From Phylloscopus collybita (lineage: Eukaryota; Chordata; Aves; Passeriformes; Phylloscopidae), in NCBI GenBank assembly GCA_027886175.1, contig JAJNNQ010000019.1:13440501-13504500 (forward strand): a stretch of 64,000 bases of DNA, in the 5' to 3' direction. The notes under the pieces were generated by a model. The model searched no databases. It saw only the letters and a list, made by a program, of their open reading frames with translations, and was not told the origin of the DNA. Shown here piece after piece: positions 1 to 12,688 of the stretch. The position numbers and the translations under genes are program-made. Each line of letters begins with the position of its first letter. Position 1 is the first letter of the stretch.

Positions 1-262
1 TTGCTGGCCTAAGCATTTCCCTGAAGGAAATTACATTTGAAATTGGTCTTGGATGAACATATAAAAAATTTTGCAGTGTTACTTTTAACCCACCCACAAT
101 CTAGTTCAACATAAACACCTGAGCTACCATGAGAGAGAGAAGCAGGGAGGGACAGGACCCACTGCATCCAAACACACTGGAAGTGAAACTGTGGCCTTAC
201 AGCCAGACCTATGGACCAAGGCAGATGCTCTGTCCTGCACTGGCCTCAGCTCAGTACTTTAC

Positions 263-1491
263 CTGGATCTGCTCCAGGACATCTCTCTGCATCTCCACAG
301 CCATGTGGTACACATCATGGTCAGAGCTGTTGTACATCACTGCATTCTGAAACATCAGCATAATATCCCGCTGGAACTCGGCTGTGGTTCGGATCAGCCC
401 GTTCTCAATGTTCTTTTTGATGGTAGATAAATCCATCGGCCTGTGAAAGAAAGGCAAAATCGCAACAGAAACGCTTAACTCTTTCCCATCTCCTTTGGAA
501 ACAGCCCTGGGTCTGTAACAGGTTTAGTTACAGTGTCTATTTTATTTAGCTGAACAGACTCTCCTGCTGTGCTCCTCCAGCACCAAGGCCTGGGTCAGAA
601 GACACAAGGTGTCCAACAGTTACCTGGAATGGTTAACAACAACCTCAGGGATCTCTCAGGAGAGGCATCTGCCTTCTCCAGGCACCACTGACAGAGAAAC
701 TAAGGAGCTAAAAGAGCTGCAGCCGCTGAGCTTGAACTGTTTACAGAAGATTTCAGCAGCTAGCAGTGGATTCTGCAAATTCTTCCAGAAAAGTCCATCA
801 TCTGGGACAGTAAAAAATGCTGACTAAAGAAGAGCTTTTAGGAATTCCAAAGGTTAAACCTTACTCTTGGATAGAAACTGGGAGAAACAGATCAGTTTCA
901 CCTTACTGATAAAATGTTCTGTGTAACTCAGTGTACTTCACAGGAAGTCAGGGCTGTGTACAGACATGTGCCTGCTACTGACGATGACTCTGTTCTTGGG
1001 GAAACCTGCTTCTGACTGAATCATGTCAGAAAAAGAATACTTTTCCAAGTCTGCACAGCAGGGAAAAACTACACTGTTCCTGCCAAAAATCCCTACAAAT
1101 ACTCAAACACATAGAGTTCTAATGACAGAAGATTGCTGAGACTCACCTCTGCACGATGCTGTGGTAGCCTGGTGCTATGTCATCAGTTACAGGCTGTAAG
1201 AAGACATTGGCATACCTGCAGAGAGAAAGAGTCCACTCAGTGCTTGTCCTTGCTGATAAATATTTGCTTAATGCTCTCCTGTTTATTTGTCTGTAAGAAT
1301 ATGATTTGTCATCTCCCACGGGAGATAAGCCTCTGAGATGGGAGAGTGGAGACTTGTTTAGGATTAGTCACTTCTTTCTGCTAAGACATCAAACTCACCT
1401 GTGATTAGCTGCCGCTCTCCAAACCAGCATGATGGCTTTCTTCCAAATCTTCTGAGCCTGTATCGCTTCCTGGTCCTCACTGCACACTGAG
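263..1491 (-). other. BRD8: BRD8 bromodomain-coding exons
   Basis: Three exons (1491-1399, 1215-1147, 440-263) encode one bromodomain: helix Z (QKIWKKAIMLVWRAAANHR), the ZA loop (VFLQPVTDDIAPGYHSIVQ, RPMDLSTIKKNI) and helices A-C (FQRDIMLMFQNAVMYN, DVYHMAVEMQRDVLEQIQ). The asparagine of the AVMYNSSD motif, near residue 860, is the residue that normally contacts acetyl-lysine. The sequence fits the first human bromodomain better than the second (KNIENGL and SSDHD, not KRNLSKG and DSDHH). The preceding exon carries YLSEMDNEPPVSESDDG, which also precedes the first bromodomain in human. Whether this bird has a second bromodomain cannot be seen here. Confidence 0.93.
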
Positions 1492-4400
1492 CTGGGAAGA
1501 GAAGAATGTAATTCCTTCAGGAGTCTGATCACTGCCTCAGAGCAGAAAACTCACTGTTTGTTTTGTCCTTGACATGCCCACACTAATCCAAGCCAAAGAC
1601 AGAAGGAAAAAGTGTGAGCTGGTACTGGAGTGCTGCCTGCACACTTGCCCTTGTAAGCAAGAACCAACCAAATCATCACCAAATTCTCCCTTAGGACCCA
1701 GTCAGCAGACCAGAAATGGGAATCCTGCACTCCCCGTGTGCCCTGACACTCACAACTGCGAGGAGGCCGGGCTGCTGGGGATGGAGTCGGCGAGCGCGTG
1801 GGACTGCAAGGGCGCGTTGTGGACGCTGAAGCCGTCATCGCTCTCGCTCACCGGGGGCTCGTTATCCATCTCTGAGAGATACCCCTCACCCTGGTCTTCC
1901 TCTTTAGGTTCCTCCAAACTGGCAGCCTCACTGGCACCGTCCTCGTCATCCTCCTCACCCTGCCCATCCTGAAACACAGAGTCCATCAGCGGGCACAGCC
2001 AGCTACAGCAGCCACTCAGCGCCTCCCAAAGCAACTGTGGTTCTGCGAGCAAAGTGATTTTCTTGTGAGGCTGCTGACAACTGTACAGGCACTTCCACAA
2101 AATCCCAATCTCTCCAGCCTGCCCTGCTTCTCCCCACAGACCCAGAAGCACATACACGAACACTTTTACATTCTGAAGCAATCTCCCCTTCAGCTGCAGA
2201 CTGCTCACTTCCCAGTGCAGAAAGCTGAACACAAGCTTTGCCTTTCAAGCAGACAGCAGCAGCAAGATGTTGCTAATAAACTCAAGATGACTAAAACCAA
2301 CTGGGAATTACCTTTATCTGACTCCTAAACAGGGCTTGGGCCTCCTCCTTCATTGATTCTGTGAAAGAAAGAAATGCAGAAAGATTGATTCTCCCAATCA
2401 GCCTTTCCTACAAAAGCTCCTGCAGCAATGCCTACTGTCCTGCAGTAATTAACACTGTTCCTAGAGGTATCTTTTCTCCCTCCTCCCCAAAAAACCTGAA
2501 CCAGATAACTAACAACTATCCAGCTAATAATGTTGCATGTAAAAGATTTCCTAGCTGAATTAAGTTACCTGACAGCTCAAATTTGTGCTGAACATCAGCC
2601 TGTGAGGAGTCTTCACTCACATTTGGGACTTGTGGAGGGGATGAATCATCATCAGGTGGGGTCTGGAGGGAAGAGAAATGCACAAATCTAGATGTTTGTG
2701 TCAGCTTACTTCAGTGAAGGTGCGGGCACATCTCACTCACCCTAACCTAACTCCAGGCAATGAGGTTCACTGAGCAACTTCCCAGCAGCAATTCTGCACA
2801 TGGGTGGGGGGAGATACACAAAGGTACTGCCTACAGCAGAGCTGCTCTGCACATCAGCAACCTGACTCCCAGGAAAACAGTCAGTCACACTCATTGAAGG
2901 GTCACTTCAACTCAGCACTCATCCTTCCTCTACACTTCGCTCCTACCTGCCACAACTGCTCCTCTCTTCCTCCACACCAATTCCAGACAGCCTCTGTGAC
3001 CACATACCTCTGTCTTCACTGGATTGAGCACTGCATCTTCTCCCTGGGATGACTCTATCTTGATTTCAGAAGACTCTCCTGATGTTACAGCTGCTCTTTG
3101 ATCTTCTTCTATCTCTTGGTTTCTGAGCTCTGGTGTTTCTGTCACTCTTGCAGTTGCTGGTATGGTTTCTTCAGGGCCCAGCTCACCCTGGTCCTGCTCT
3201 GCAAGTTCAGTCTTTATTTCTGACCCCAGCTCACTGATGCCCATTAGGTCTCGAATTCCCTTTGCCTCTGGCTCCTCACACTCCAGTCTCTCCTGCTTCA
3301 CAGTCACAGACACTTGTGGCATCTGGGCCTGCTTCTCATGCTCCTGACGAATTGAATGTTCCCACGGGCCAGGAAGGGTCTGAGGGTCATCGGTATCTTC
3401 GCAGAAAGAAGACAGAGCAGCTTCAACAACTGCTGCATCCAGGACTTCAGGGTGGTCATCTACCTTTATTGTCAAAACAAACACACAGCAGTGTATGCCG
3501 AGGTCAGAAAGAGGGACTAAAGAAAAGCTCGTTATTTGGTACTGAGACAACTGTGGAAATCCCAGTCTACTCCATTTACAAAGTTGCCTTTTGCAGCCAG
3601 ATTTGTATCACTCCCTGTGGGAGTTTCTCCTGAAGCTTCAGTTTCAGAAATATGGCAGTCCTGGAAAGGATGCTGTGAGCAGTGCTCATCTGTCTGCCAG
3701 AGACATGACCCCAACCCTACCCTCCAAGGAAGAAAGACATTTCTTTTTGTACTCTGAAAAGGAGCACCAGTGTCAGACAGACAGCAGTGGTGTCCTTTCC
3801 TATTGATCTGGAAAATGATGGTGAGAATGTACATTCTGGAGTAGTTATTTCTTGCTTGTTTAAACTAAATTGGTGAACAGCAATCATTTCAGATTAACCC
3901 AACTGAATGTGGAACAAATGGCACTGGCACTCTGCTTTCCCCATTTACCTTGTCCTCAATGATGGCTATAATGTTTCCAACTGTATCAAAGTCCAGCTCT
4001 TCCCCCGTATAGGACACTGCAATATCCATTTTTTCAGCCAAATCCAGATCTTCTTTCCCATCCATGCAGTGATCTTTGGAAGATCCTGCAGTGCTGCCAG
4101 CCCCAGAACCCAGGCACTCTTTCTTGATGGAATCAATGATCATTGATATTTCACTGCTGTCCATGGACACTGTCACAGTATGGGAATCAGACACTGCCTC
4201 CATGGAAACACAGGCTTCTGGCTGGCTCACTGCACAAGGATGAGAGGGACAGTCACAGACCAAGCTGGAGAAGTCCCCACATAAACAAACACTGCAGCAG
4301 GTAAGGCCAAACACCAACCACAAGTATCCCCGGCCCACCCACCCCACCACAGCTTAGATTAATAAAAGACAAATACAGGTTTGCTTTCCCACAGGAGAGA

Positions 4401-7400
4401 CAAAGTGAGATTCCAACCCTTGAACCACAGTCCAGCATATCACCAGCACCCCCACCCCCACCCAGCAAACCCTGTTTAAAACCATCTGTTTACTCCAGAA
4501 CCCAGCCATAACCATCCTTTTTGGCCAGGATGGCGAGTCTGAGGTGACAAAGCCCAGCTGAGAGCTGGCAGGGCGCTGATCCCAGGGGAAGTTCTGCTTT
4601 CCAGCAGGACGTGACCTCTGAGTGCGTAGTTCAGGAACGCACCTGTGGCTACGCTTTCTGGAGCTGCAGCTGGTGGCACAACGGCTGGTGCTGACAGTGT
4701 GGGCATCATGACAATAGTGGCCTGGGACACAGGCTCTACGGGGGGTGGCAGGAGCTTAGCTGGAGGCTCGCTGGCAACAGCGGAGAAGGAAGCAAGAGGT
4801 GAGGTGAACTGTGCAGGACCAGCTTCTAAAAGCCGGGAAAGCGTAGGAGCACCTAACAGAGAGTAGAAGGGAAAAGCACATGAGCAAGAAGCAGCCACCA
4901 CTGAAGTCCACAAAGCCACCACTGGGCTCTTCACTGTCTGGTGGCTCCTTCTGGGAAAAGACACGGAGAGATACCTAGAAAGAGTCCCAAAAGCTGTATA
5001 GAGAACCTGCACCAAAAAATGCACGACTCCTGTTGCGTGTGCAGTCTGAGGTGGAACCATGCAGCTATGGAACACTGCACTCACCGTAAGGGCTGGACAG
5101 ACTAAGCCACACATGCACAGAGATGCCCTTCCAAAGGCTCATCCCAAAACAAACATGGGAAATCTGAGAAACAGTGCTGAGAGAGCCACACAAGGTAAGC
5201 CAAGACAAACAGTTGTCACAGGAGCTGGGAGGGAGCGGAGGGGATCTCTTTGCAGGTTTTTCCTGGAGAATTCCTCTTATCAAAGGTTGCCATTCATCTT
5301 AGCTGTAACTTCCAGTCTGAATTTACTGAATTGGTCTGAACCAAATTACCAGGTCTTAAAAAACCAGATGTGGATACGGAAAGCAAGATTACTTGTAAGG
5401 AATTCTATATGAATCAATAACATAAATTCTTAGTTGCAGACAATGTGATTAAATTACTGGTCAGCAGGAGCTGAGAAAAACAACTTCCTTAGGCAGGTTG
5501 CTCTGAAAAAGCCCAATGCAGAGTCTTGCACTGTCCCTCTTACCCCCACCCTGTGGAACTTCCTCTGGAGCTCAGTGGTCTCTCAATTGATCTCTAAGAT
5601 ACAGCAGAGGGAAGGCACATGAGGTCTCCAGATCCACAGGAAGCTGCGTTTGACATGCTGGGAATCAGATCTAGACCATTTTTCCCCCAACTCCCTGTGG
5701 ACAAATCTTTCTTCCTATACTCACATGCCTGGTATTAGCCAGTGTCAAACTCAGAAAACCAGACTGCATGGATCAGGACTGAATCAAGCCAAATTGTTTC
5801 AGTCACTCTTTTAAGGATTAGGGTCTTCTTAAAAAGTAGGGGTGAGACAGACAGGGGCACAGAAATAAGAATACAACTGACAGAGAAGCCCCCAAACCAG
5901 CCAGGCAGACATCCTCTTTGTCCCAAGAAAATTCACAGAACAGTCTGAAAGTACATCTTAAGGGAGAACTGTACAGGGAGAGGCCCGAGTTACCTGAAGC
6001 AGCTGGAGATGCAGGGACAGCACCAGGTGCTGACTGCATTTCCCCACTGTGCAGCACTGGAAGGACACTTCCTACCTCCAGCAGCACTCCAGAGCTGTTC
6101 ATGTGACCAGAAGCCACTGCCATTTCATTTTCACCAACCTGTCAAAGGAGGACATGACTGAAGTTCCTGGAGATACCACCACAGCAGTGATTCTCTGTGC
6201 CAGATGTGCACCTCCATGAACAGGACCAGCAATTACTGTCCCAGCATTTCTTCTGCAGTTTTTATTCATGTTAGTTCCTGCCTGAGGCCCCTCATGCAAG
6301 TGCAGAACATGACAGTGTGAAACTGTTGCTGCTCTTCAGCTGTAACACAGCTGCAGTGCCACCTTCCTTTGAGATGAGGCCAAGTGCATCCTTTGCTCTA
6401 CGACAGTTCTTCTGTTCAAGGACCTCACAATCCTCTACACATGAGTCTCTCTAGACCCCGAGACAACACAGAAATCTCTCTTGTTTTGAGTTGAGAGAAG
6501 CAGAAGTACCAAGATGGAAAGTAACTTGATCAAGGTCACACAGTGAACCTATGATGAACCTTGAAACAGATGCAAACCAGTCCTGTTCCTACAAAGAAAA
6601 CTCAGCCTTCCACAGCCGTTACCTTTCCCTGCTCCACTTTATGTTACACCCTGCAAACACAAAATCCATGGAACATTTACCCAAGCCAACAAACAGAAAA
6701 AACTCTAAATCTGACTACTATGAAGAAAAAAGTCAACAGCAACACACCTACTCCATCACACAAGCACTAACCCAGGGAATCTGTGTCACAAGCAGGCTGA
6801 TGGCTGCTGTTCTCAGACTGGGCTCTGAACAGTGCCAGCATCTCCTAAGACTTCCCAAGTCACTAACACCACAAGTGGGTTCTCATCACAGTGATTTTAG
6901 TAACTGTCTACAGTTAGCAGGAAACTGAAGCACTTCTGTATAGGCCACAAACACCATTCAAGGAATTCCCTACTCTTGTGCTACGACACATTAAAAATAT
7001 TGAAATACAACTTCCTGACAAGGTGTAAAGAATTGTGAGCCCAGTGTAGGAAGGAACAGCTCCATGGAGGCTGATGGGGATGATGCTGACTAACAAGTTC
7101 CCTCCCCTAAGGAGAACAATTTCCTCTAGCAAAACCCTGCAACTCCAACTCCTTATGACTGAGGGGACAGCCAGTCCTACGTGCTGCATGAGCCCTGCAG
7201 TCCTGCTGGGAAAGGGGCTCACCTCTGCAGCTCACAGGGCTATTTCTACCTCTCAGATTATCACTTCTGCTGGGACTCTCATAAAACTGCACATTTTTAA
7301 AAATTCTTTGCAGATCCCCCTTTTTCAGTGGGAGAGTCTGGAGCAAATTGTTTGTGTGCTTGCATATATGAGCAGAGAGCTCCATACCAGCCTGGGGCTT

Positions 7401-10400
7401 GTGGGCAGGAGACTGCCCTTCTTCAGCAGCTCTGAGAGCAGAGGGGAAGGAGGCGGAGTTGCTTTTTGTCCTAGCATCTTTTTCTGGGGTGAATCATCAG
7501 TGACTGGGGTCATGGGGGCATCCAGGGGAGCAGAGCCTGGAGGGGTGTCAGGGATTCCAATGAAGGAGGCAACTGGGGTGCTGGGCAATGTCCCTGGCGT
7601 GACCTGAGAAAGAGAAAAACCACACTGTTCAAAGCCACACTCCACCACACGGACCAGCCCCACTTGCTGCTTCCCCCAAGAGCATTGATCCAGCACACCA
7701 CAGACACCTACTCCATTCACTCGCTGCCCCTACTCCAGGCATGTGCTTTCACCCTTTCCCTGCCCTGCAGAGCCATTTCCCAGGCACTCACAGACTGTCT
7801 GGCCAACCCACTGACGCCCCTACATGGCCTTTGATCCAGGCACCGGATCACCACAGAGAGGGAGGAGGACATGGATCTCGAGCAGCACTGTCACCAACCA
7901 CACTACAGCACCTGAAGTCTGCAAAGCAAGGCAAAGGCTTCTTTCTCCCCAGGCCCCTTCTCTGTGATGGATGCAGAGCCCTATGTCCCAAGCTGGGCTT
8001 TCCCTCCTGCCCGGAGAAGGATCCTTACCCCTGGACTGGCCTCATCCCCAGCAGGCTGGGACAGATCTCCGAGGGAATAATCCCCGCCCGGGGAGGTGGA
8101 GCCAGCAGGGGAACGAACCATCACCCCCGTGAGTCTTCGAGGGGGGTTCTTAATGGCCTGGCGAGCTGGAGAGAACAGAAACCAAAGTGAGATTCTGTGA
8201 CTCCATTGTGGACAGTCCCCAAGAGTCACCTTTGACGTCATCCTGAAGAACTTCAAGAGAACAAATTATGTTACAGGAATTTTTTGCACCCCACTATGCT
8301 CAGTTCCCAAATAATACTAACTTTGGGTAATGCACTACAACTGCATGTTTCTCTAGCAGTTGGGTATTCACCTCCTCCCACTACCAAATTAAATGCCCCA
8401 TGAGTTATGAAGAACTAAACATTCAGAATAAAAGTCTCTTCATCTTCAGTGACCAGGGGAAACTAAAGGCCTGACATTCTAACATAGAGCTCCTTATTAA
8501 TCCTGCTTTCCTTTGGATACACCTTTCCTAAAGATTTTGTTCCTTTTTCAGAAGCCGCTGCCTTCTACCCTGCTACAAATATAGTGCTGGAAAGAGAATA
8601 TAACCTCTCTCTCCAACTCTAGGGTCAAGGAATTCCTCCTGCAGGTCTTAACAAGACTTCAGTATTTTCTAAATGTTCTTAAGAATATATGCATTTGTCT
8701 GAGGAAAACAAAGGCAATTCATTTCCAGCTTACCCTGATAAGCAGCATCTGTAGCCTTCCTCTTGACTTCTGCCTCCTCCTCTTCCATTTTTTTCTTTCT
8801 ACATAAAGAACAAAAACCTGGATGTCTCAGTTCCCCTTAACTGCCCCTTCAAAATGCATTTTACTGACGCCCACCCTTGTTATCTCCAGACAACATCAAA
8901 GCACTCCTTTGGACTCAGGCTCCAATCCCCCAAGGTGAGAGGCAGAGCCAGAGAATGACACACTGGGCAGGAAATTTCACTTCCAGGTGATTGCCAAAAC
9001 GGAGGCAGCAAACATGGTTCTGCAAGCCATGGCCAAGCTCTTTACCGAGCAACTCCAAAGGATGTTCCACATCTGATACCAGCTGGTATCCCCCAGTCCA
9101 AGCTAAGTCCCCCCTCAAAGGCCAAAGCATCCACCCAGCTGCCCCATTTCTCTTAACCCAGACTATGTGGAGCAAGAGATGCTGGACAGAGTGCCAGGAA
9201 ACTACAGTCTCAGGAAAAATAATTAAATAACCCACATCATAATCTCATTGCACAGCTCCTCCAGTCTGTTATCCATGTGTCCGGCCTGGATCAGCTCTGC
9301 ATCCTTCTTGAGTTGCCTGTAATCATAAAATCTTTTTACTTTCTGATCACTGAACTGGACACCTTAAGCAGCATTTTTCACCCCAATCACCACCCCACCT
9401 GGACTACTTTTTCAGGACAGGATTCTCAGGTGTGCAACATTTTAACACCTCTGTCACGTACCTGTATTTTTCCTGTGTTTCTTTAATAATTTTCTTCAAC
9501 TCCTCAACCCGCTCTGCAGTCAGTTTCCGCACAATAACATCTTCCACAGTTTCTACAACTTCTCCCTTCTCACCACGTTTTCTTCTACAGAATAAGAGAA
9601 AAGAAAAACTCAGACACAGACCACAAGAGAACCCAGTTCCTCTTTCATAAATGGCTGCTCTCTGTCACTCATGACATGCTCATGCAAAAAAAAAACCAAA
9701 AAAAACCAAAAAAACCCCAACTTCCTCCAATTCCCTTAAACTATATTAGCACAATGTTCAAACAATCTTTTCAGCAAATTTTTGCTAATTCAGCCAGTGT
9801 TCAAGTCTTCAGGAACAGATCAAAGAAGCAAGTCCACTAAAAATTCTCAAGCTGAAAATAATCCTTCCACTTCAAGAGAAAATTCTTTTTTCCCCAAGAA
9901 GAAACATCTATTTTTTTCTTCACTAACTCTACTAAGCCCTTTGATTTTGCAACTCTCGTGCTGAGGATCATTCACAAACAAATCAGTCACACATAAATAT
10001 TACTTTTAAACATCCCATCTTTAAGTTAATACCATGTGAAGTCCACAAACAAAAATGCCAGGAATTAGGAGCAGTTAATAAGTGAGATCACAGAGCTGTA
10101 GTGATAACACTGATAAGGAAACTGTAAAAAACTACTGCAAAATAGTGACAAATACAAAACATCTCCCTTCCCACTCCTTCTCTTTTCTACCCCTACTCTG
10201 AATGATAAATTTATGTGTAAAGCTTCTGATCAGTAAGACCAACATGTTCCAGCCAAATATATATTATCTTTCCTATCTGACAAAACTTGATCCCACTGTC
10301 CCACAACAGCTATTGCACCAATGAATTTTCTCATTCTGAAATGTCCCTTTTGGGAGGAGTTGGGTGGGGGAGAAAGTAATTTAACAGTGAGAAGGACTTT

Positions 10401-11950
10401 GCTGTAAGAACCCACGAGTACCCCCTCAGCTGCTGCAGGCTGTGCTGGGGTCAGACTTTGTACTCACTTAGGGGTCTCCGTGGTCTCCAAGAGCTCTGAG
10501 TACTGAGATGCACAGTGCTGAGAAGAAAAAAAGGAAGTCAGAGGACAATTTGATTACCTAAACAGCAGGACACACCAAAATACATGGACATCCACAAATT
10601 CCCAAGGCAAGGAATTTCACAGGAATTTCATTAATCACATGCCTGGTGAAGAATCTCTGTAGTTAGTCTTACTTAATAACTGTGTACTGGATAAAGCATG
10701 GAACAATTAATCCTTAATTCATCCTCAACATGGCATTTCTGATTATGCAGAGATTTGATGTCCAAGATTCAAATGTCAGTGTCTTACCTTTTGGGAAAAC
10801 CAGTCAGGTGGGCGTCCTGGCTCTGCAAAAGGTTTGATGGCTCTGCTGACTGAGACCCTGTGGGAGGGAAATGGCAAGTCACCATCAATTTACCTTCTCC
10901 CCAAACCAACATACAGAGAAAAGATGAAAACCTCTCTTAACATGATTGAATAACCCCACTAAACATAATAAACTCACCAAGGAATTGCACAAGCCTCAAA
11001 AAAATTTCCCTGCTTCTAATGAACAGTAACTTCACTCTTTTACTTTAAAAAGCAAGTTTTTTGCATCCGGTTACATGATTACATTTCCACAAAACCCTTA
11101 CTTCAGTGAGGAGAAAAATACAAAAAACCAGAACTATAGGTTCAGTACAGACATCTTCCACTATCCAAGGCTATGCCAAGCCCTATCCAACCTGCCTATG
11201 GACACTTCCAGGGACGGGGAGCCACAACTTCTCTGGGCAACCCTTTCCAGTGCCCCACCACCCTCACAATAAAGAATTTTTTCTTAATCTCCAACCTAAC
11301 CCTCCCTCTGTCAGAAGCCATTCTCCCTTGTCCTACCTAACACTTCATGTCCTTGTCCGAAGTCCCTCTCCAGCTCTCATCACTCATTATTTTGATGAAC
11401 CCACCTCTACTTTTACACAGTAGTTATGAAGCCAACCAAACGCCTGTCCAGGCCCACCTTCACCACCTCTTACACCCCATTTTTGCTCTGAGCAGAGGCA
11501 GCGGGGTGAACATCCCCGTGCCTCGCCCCGGTGCCGCGCACATGCCGCCCGCCTTCCCCGCTCCCGTACCAGTTCTGGTCACCGCTGCGCATGACGGAGG
11601 AGGCCAGGCAGAGCTTCTCGCGGATGGACCAGGGCTCGGTGGGACCGGCGCTCAGCAGCTTGTGCTCTGCGGGACAGGGCAGGAGTGCGCGGGGGCAGCG
11701 CCCGGGCACACCGGGACTCGAACCCGCGCTCCCACGACTGGCCCCGCCCCTCCTGACTCTGGCCCCGCCCCTCCCGGACCCATTGGCCCCGCCCCGCGCC
11801 ACCGTTGGCTCTTCCCGGAAGGGCCCTTCACAACCGCTCCGTTCTCCTCGGGTCATTCCCCTTCCCCTTCTCCTCCCCAGCCCCGCCGCCGTTCGCTCCC
11901 CGCCGCGCCTCCCGCCCAGCCTCGCACTCACTCCCGGGCCCCGCCGCCAT
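263..11950 (-). CDS. BRD8: BRD8, bromodomain-containing protein 8 (5' part of CDS; 3' end outside window)
   Basis: BRD8 is a nuclear subunit of the NuA4/TIP60 acetyltransferase-EP400 complex (family knowledge). Exons in transcript order: 11950-11932, 11666-11570, 10857-10788, 10517-10468, 9584-9462, 9316-9236, 8798-8734, 8165-8029, 7603-7388, 6138-5994, 4852-4643, 4229-3949, 3463-3008, 2662-2569, 2358-2312, 1968-1754, 1491-1399, 1215-1147, 440-263. They sum to 2646 bases, 882 codons, with every junction in frame. The start is the ATG giving MAAGPGKHKLLSAGP, close to human MATGTGKHKLLSTGP. Next come the conserved N-terminal block (EPWSIREKLCLASSVMRS), a charged helical segment at about residues 95-170 (EELKKIIKETQ, AEVKRKATDAAYQ), a Pro/Ser/Thr-rich part (QKKMLGQKATPPPSPLLSEL), acidic stretches, and a bromodomain from about residue 775. 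The last visible exon ends in LEQIQ at a donor, so more exons must lie left of position 1. Identity is firm; individual boundaries could be off by a few bases. Confidence 0.95.
9683..9720. repeat. A-rich low-complexity tract in BRD8 intron
   Basis: Runs of A8-A9 separated by CC, between BRD8 exons at 9584 and 10468. Confidence 0.9.
11155..11400 (-). mobile_element. CR1 LINE 3' fragment in BRD8 intron
   Basis: The plus strand reads the complement of the CR1 3' region, with landmarks CCCTATCCAACCTGCC, ACAACTTCTCTGGGCAACC and CCACCACCCTCACAATAAAG. It is moderately diverged, has no coding capacity and is oriented in the same sense as BRD8. Confidence 0.8.
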
Positions 11951-12102
11951 CTTCCCCGCCCGGCCCTGAGGGCGGCAGGGGCGGCACCGCGCGCAAAGCC
12001 CGCCGGGAGGCGGCCGAGCGCTGCCACGCCCCCCTCGCCGCGTACGCGCGCGAGAGGCCGGTTACCCGGGCCCCGCCCCCTCTGCTCCGACGGCGGGCTC
12101 TC

Positions 12103-12165
12103 ATTGGTCGAAGGGCGCGCGTGCCGTGCTCCCATTGGCGGAGCGGGCGGGCGGCGAGGTTTGAA
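12103..12165 (+). promoter_or_regulatory. KIF20A: G2/M-type module: two inverted CCAAT boxes plus CHR element
   Basis: ATTGG (inverted CCAAT) occurs at 12103-12107 and 12134-12138, exactly 31 bp apart. A CHR-like TTTGAA follows at 12160-12165, preceded by GGCGGC four bases upstream, which could act as a CDE. Two NF-Y sites 31-33 bp apart plus a CHR is the known layout of late cell-cycle promoters bound by DREAM and MMB-FOXM1, and KIF20A is a typical G2/M gene. Function here is inferred. Confidence 0.7.
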
Positions 12166-12169
12166 ACGC

Positions 12170-12214
12170 CGAGCGTCGGCGAGGGGCGGCGTGAGGGGCA
12201 GTGGGGCTGGAGCG
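12170..12214 (+). other. KIF20A: Probable non-coding first exon of KIF20A
   Basis: The next upstream candidate donor for the acceptor at 12672 is AGCG|GTGAGA at 12214/12215, just downstream of the CHR element. The 5' boundary given is only an estimate. The following intron, about 12215-12671, is G/T-rich on the plus strand (many GTGTG runs), and I see no gene in it. Confidence 0.4.
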
Positions 12215-12688
12215 GTGAGAGGGGCGGCTGGCGGTGCCTGTGGTTTCTTGTGCGTGCGGCCAGACCCCGCGTGCTGCTGGGGGGTGTGTGGTGGGGGCGG
12301 CGGCGTGGAGCTGCGTGTGAGTTTGGGGGTGTCCTGAGTCGTGGTCGGTGTATGCATTAGGTCTGTTTGGTTCTGTGTGTTAAAGGTAGAGGTGGTCTGT
12401 GTGCACGAAGCGGTCCTGTGTGGTGTCCGTATGTCCGGGAGGTGGATTTGGAGTCCTGGGTAGTGTTTGTGTGTGCACAGGCTGTGTCAGGGGTCCCTGT
12501 GTGTTTTCCCCGTGTGCAGGGGGTGTGTATGTGCACGTTTGCCAGCAGCATCTTGTGTGTAGGGAGCGTTCCACGTGGGGATCGGTGTTTATGAGGATTG
12601 ATGGATGTGGCAGGGGCTTGTGTGTGTGGGTTGCTGTAACATCACCCTGACCTGTGCCCCTTTTTCCCCAGGAGCCTTGTCAGGCACC

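Larger units (their letters stand above)
11951..12214. promoter_or_regulatory. Divergent CpG-island promoter of BRD8 (-) and KIF20A (+)
   Basis: The two start codons are about 740 bp apart on opposite strands, and the interval from about 11.5 to 12.35 kb is very GC- and CpG-rich, without a TATA box. BRD8 reads left from the ATG at 11950. KIF20A probably starts near 12.17-12.2 kb, because a good splice donor (AGCG|GTGAGA) follows at 12215 and the coding exon begins at an acceptor at 12672. The same divergent pair exists in human (established knowledge). Exact transcription starts cannot be read from sequence. Confidence 0.75.

Noticed and set aside
11347..12360. Open frames of 268-337 codons on both strands at the BRD8/KIF20A promoter
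   Set aside because: They span a CR1 fragment, BRD8 exons in the wrong frame and a CpG island. The composition is Pro/Arg/Gly-rich without any domain.
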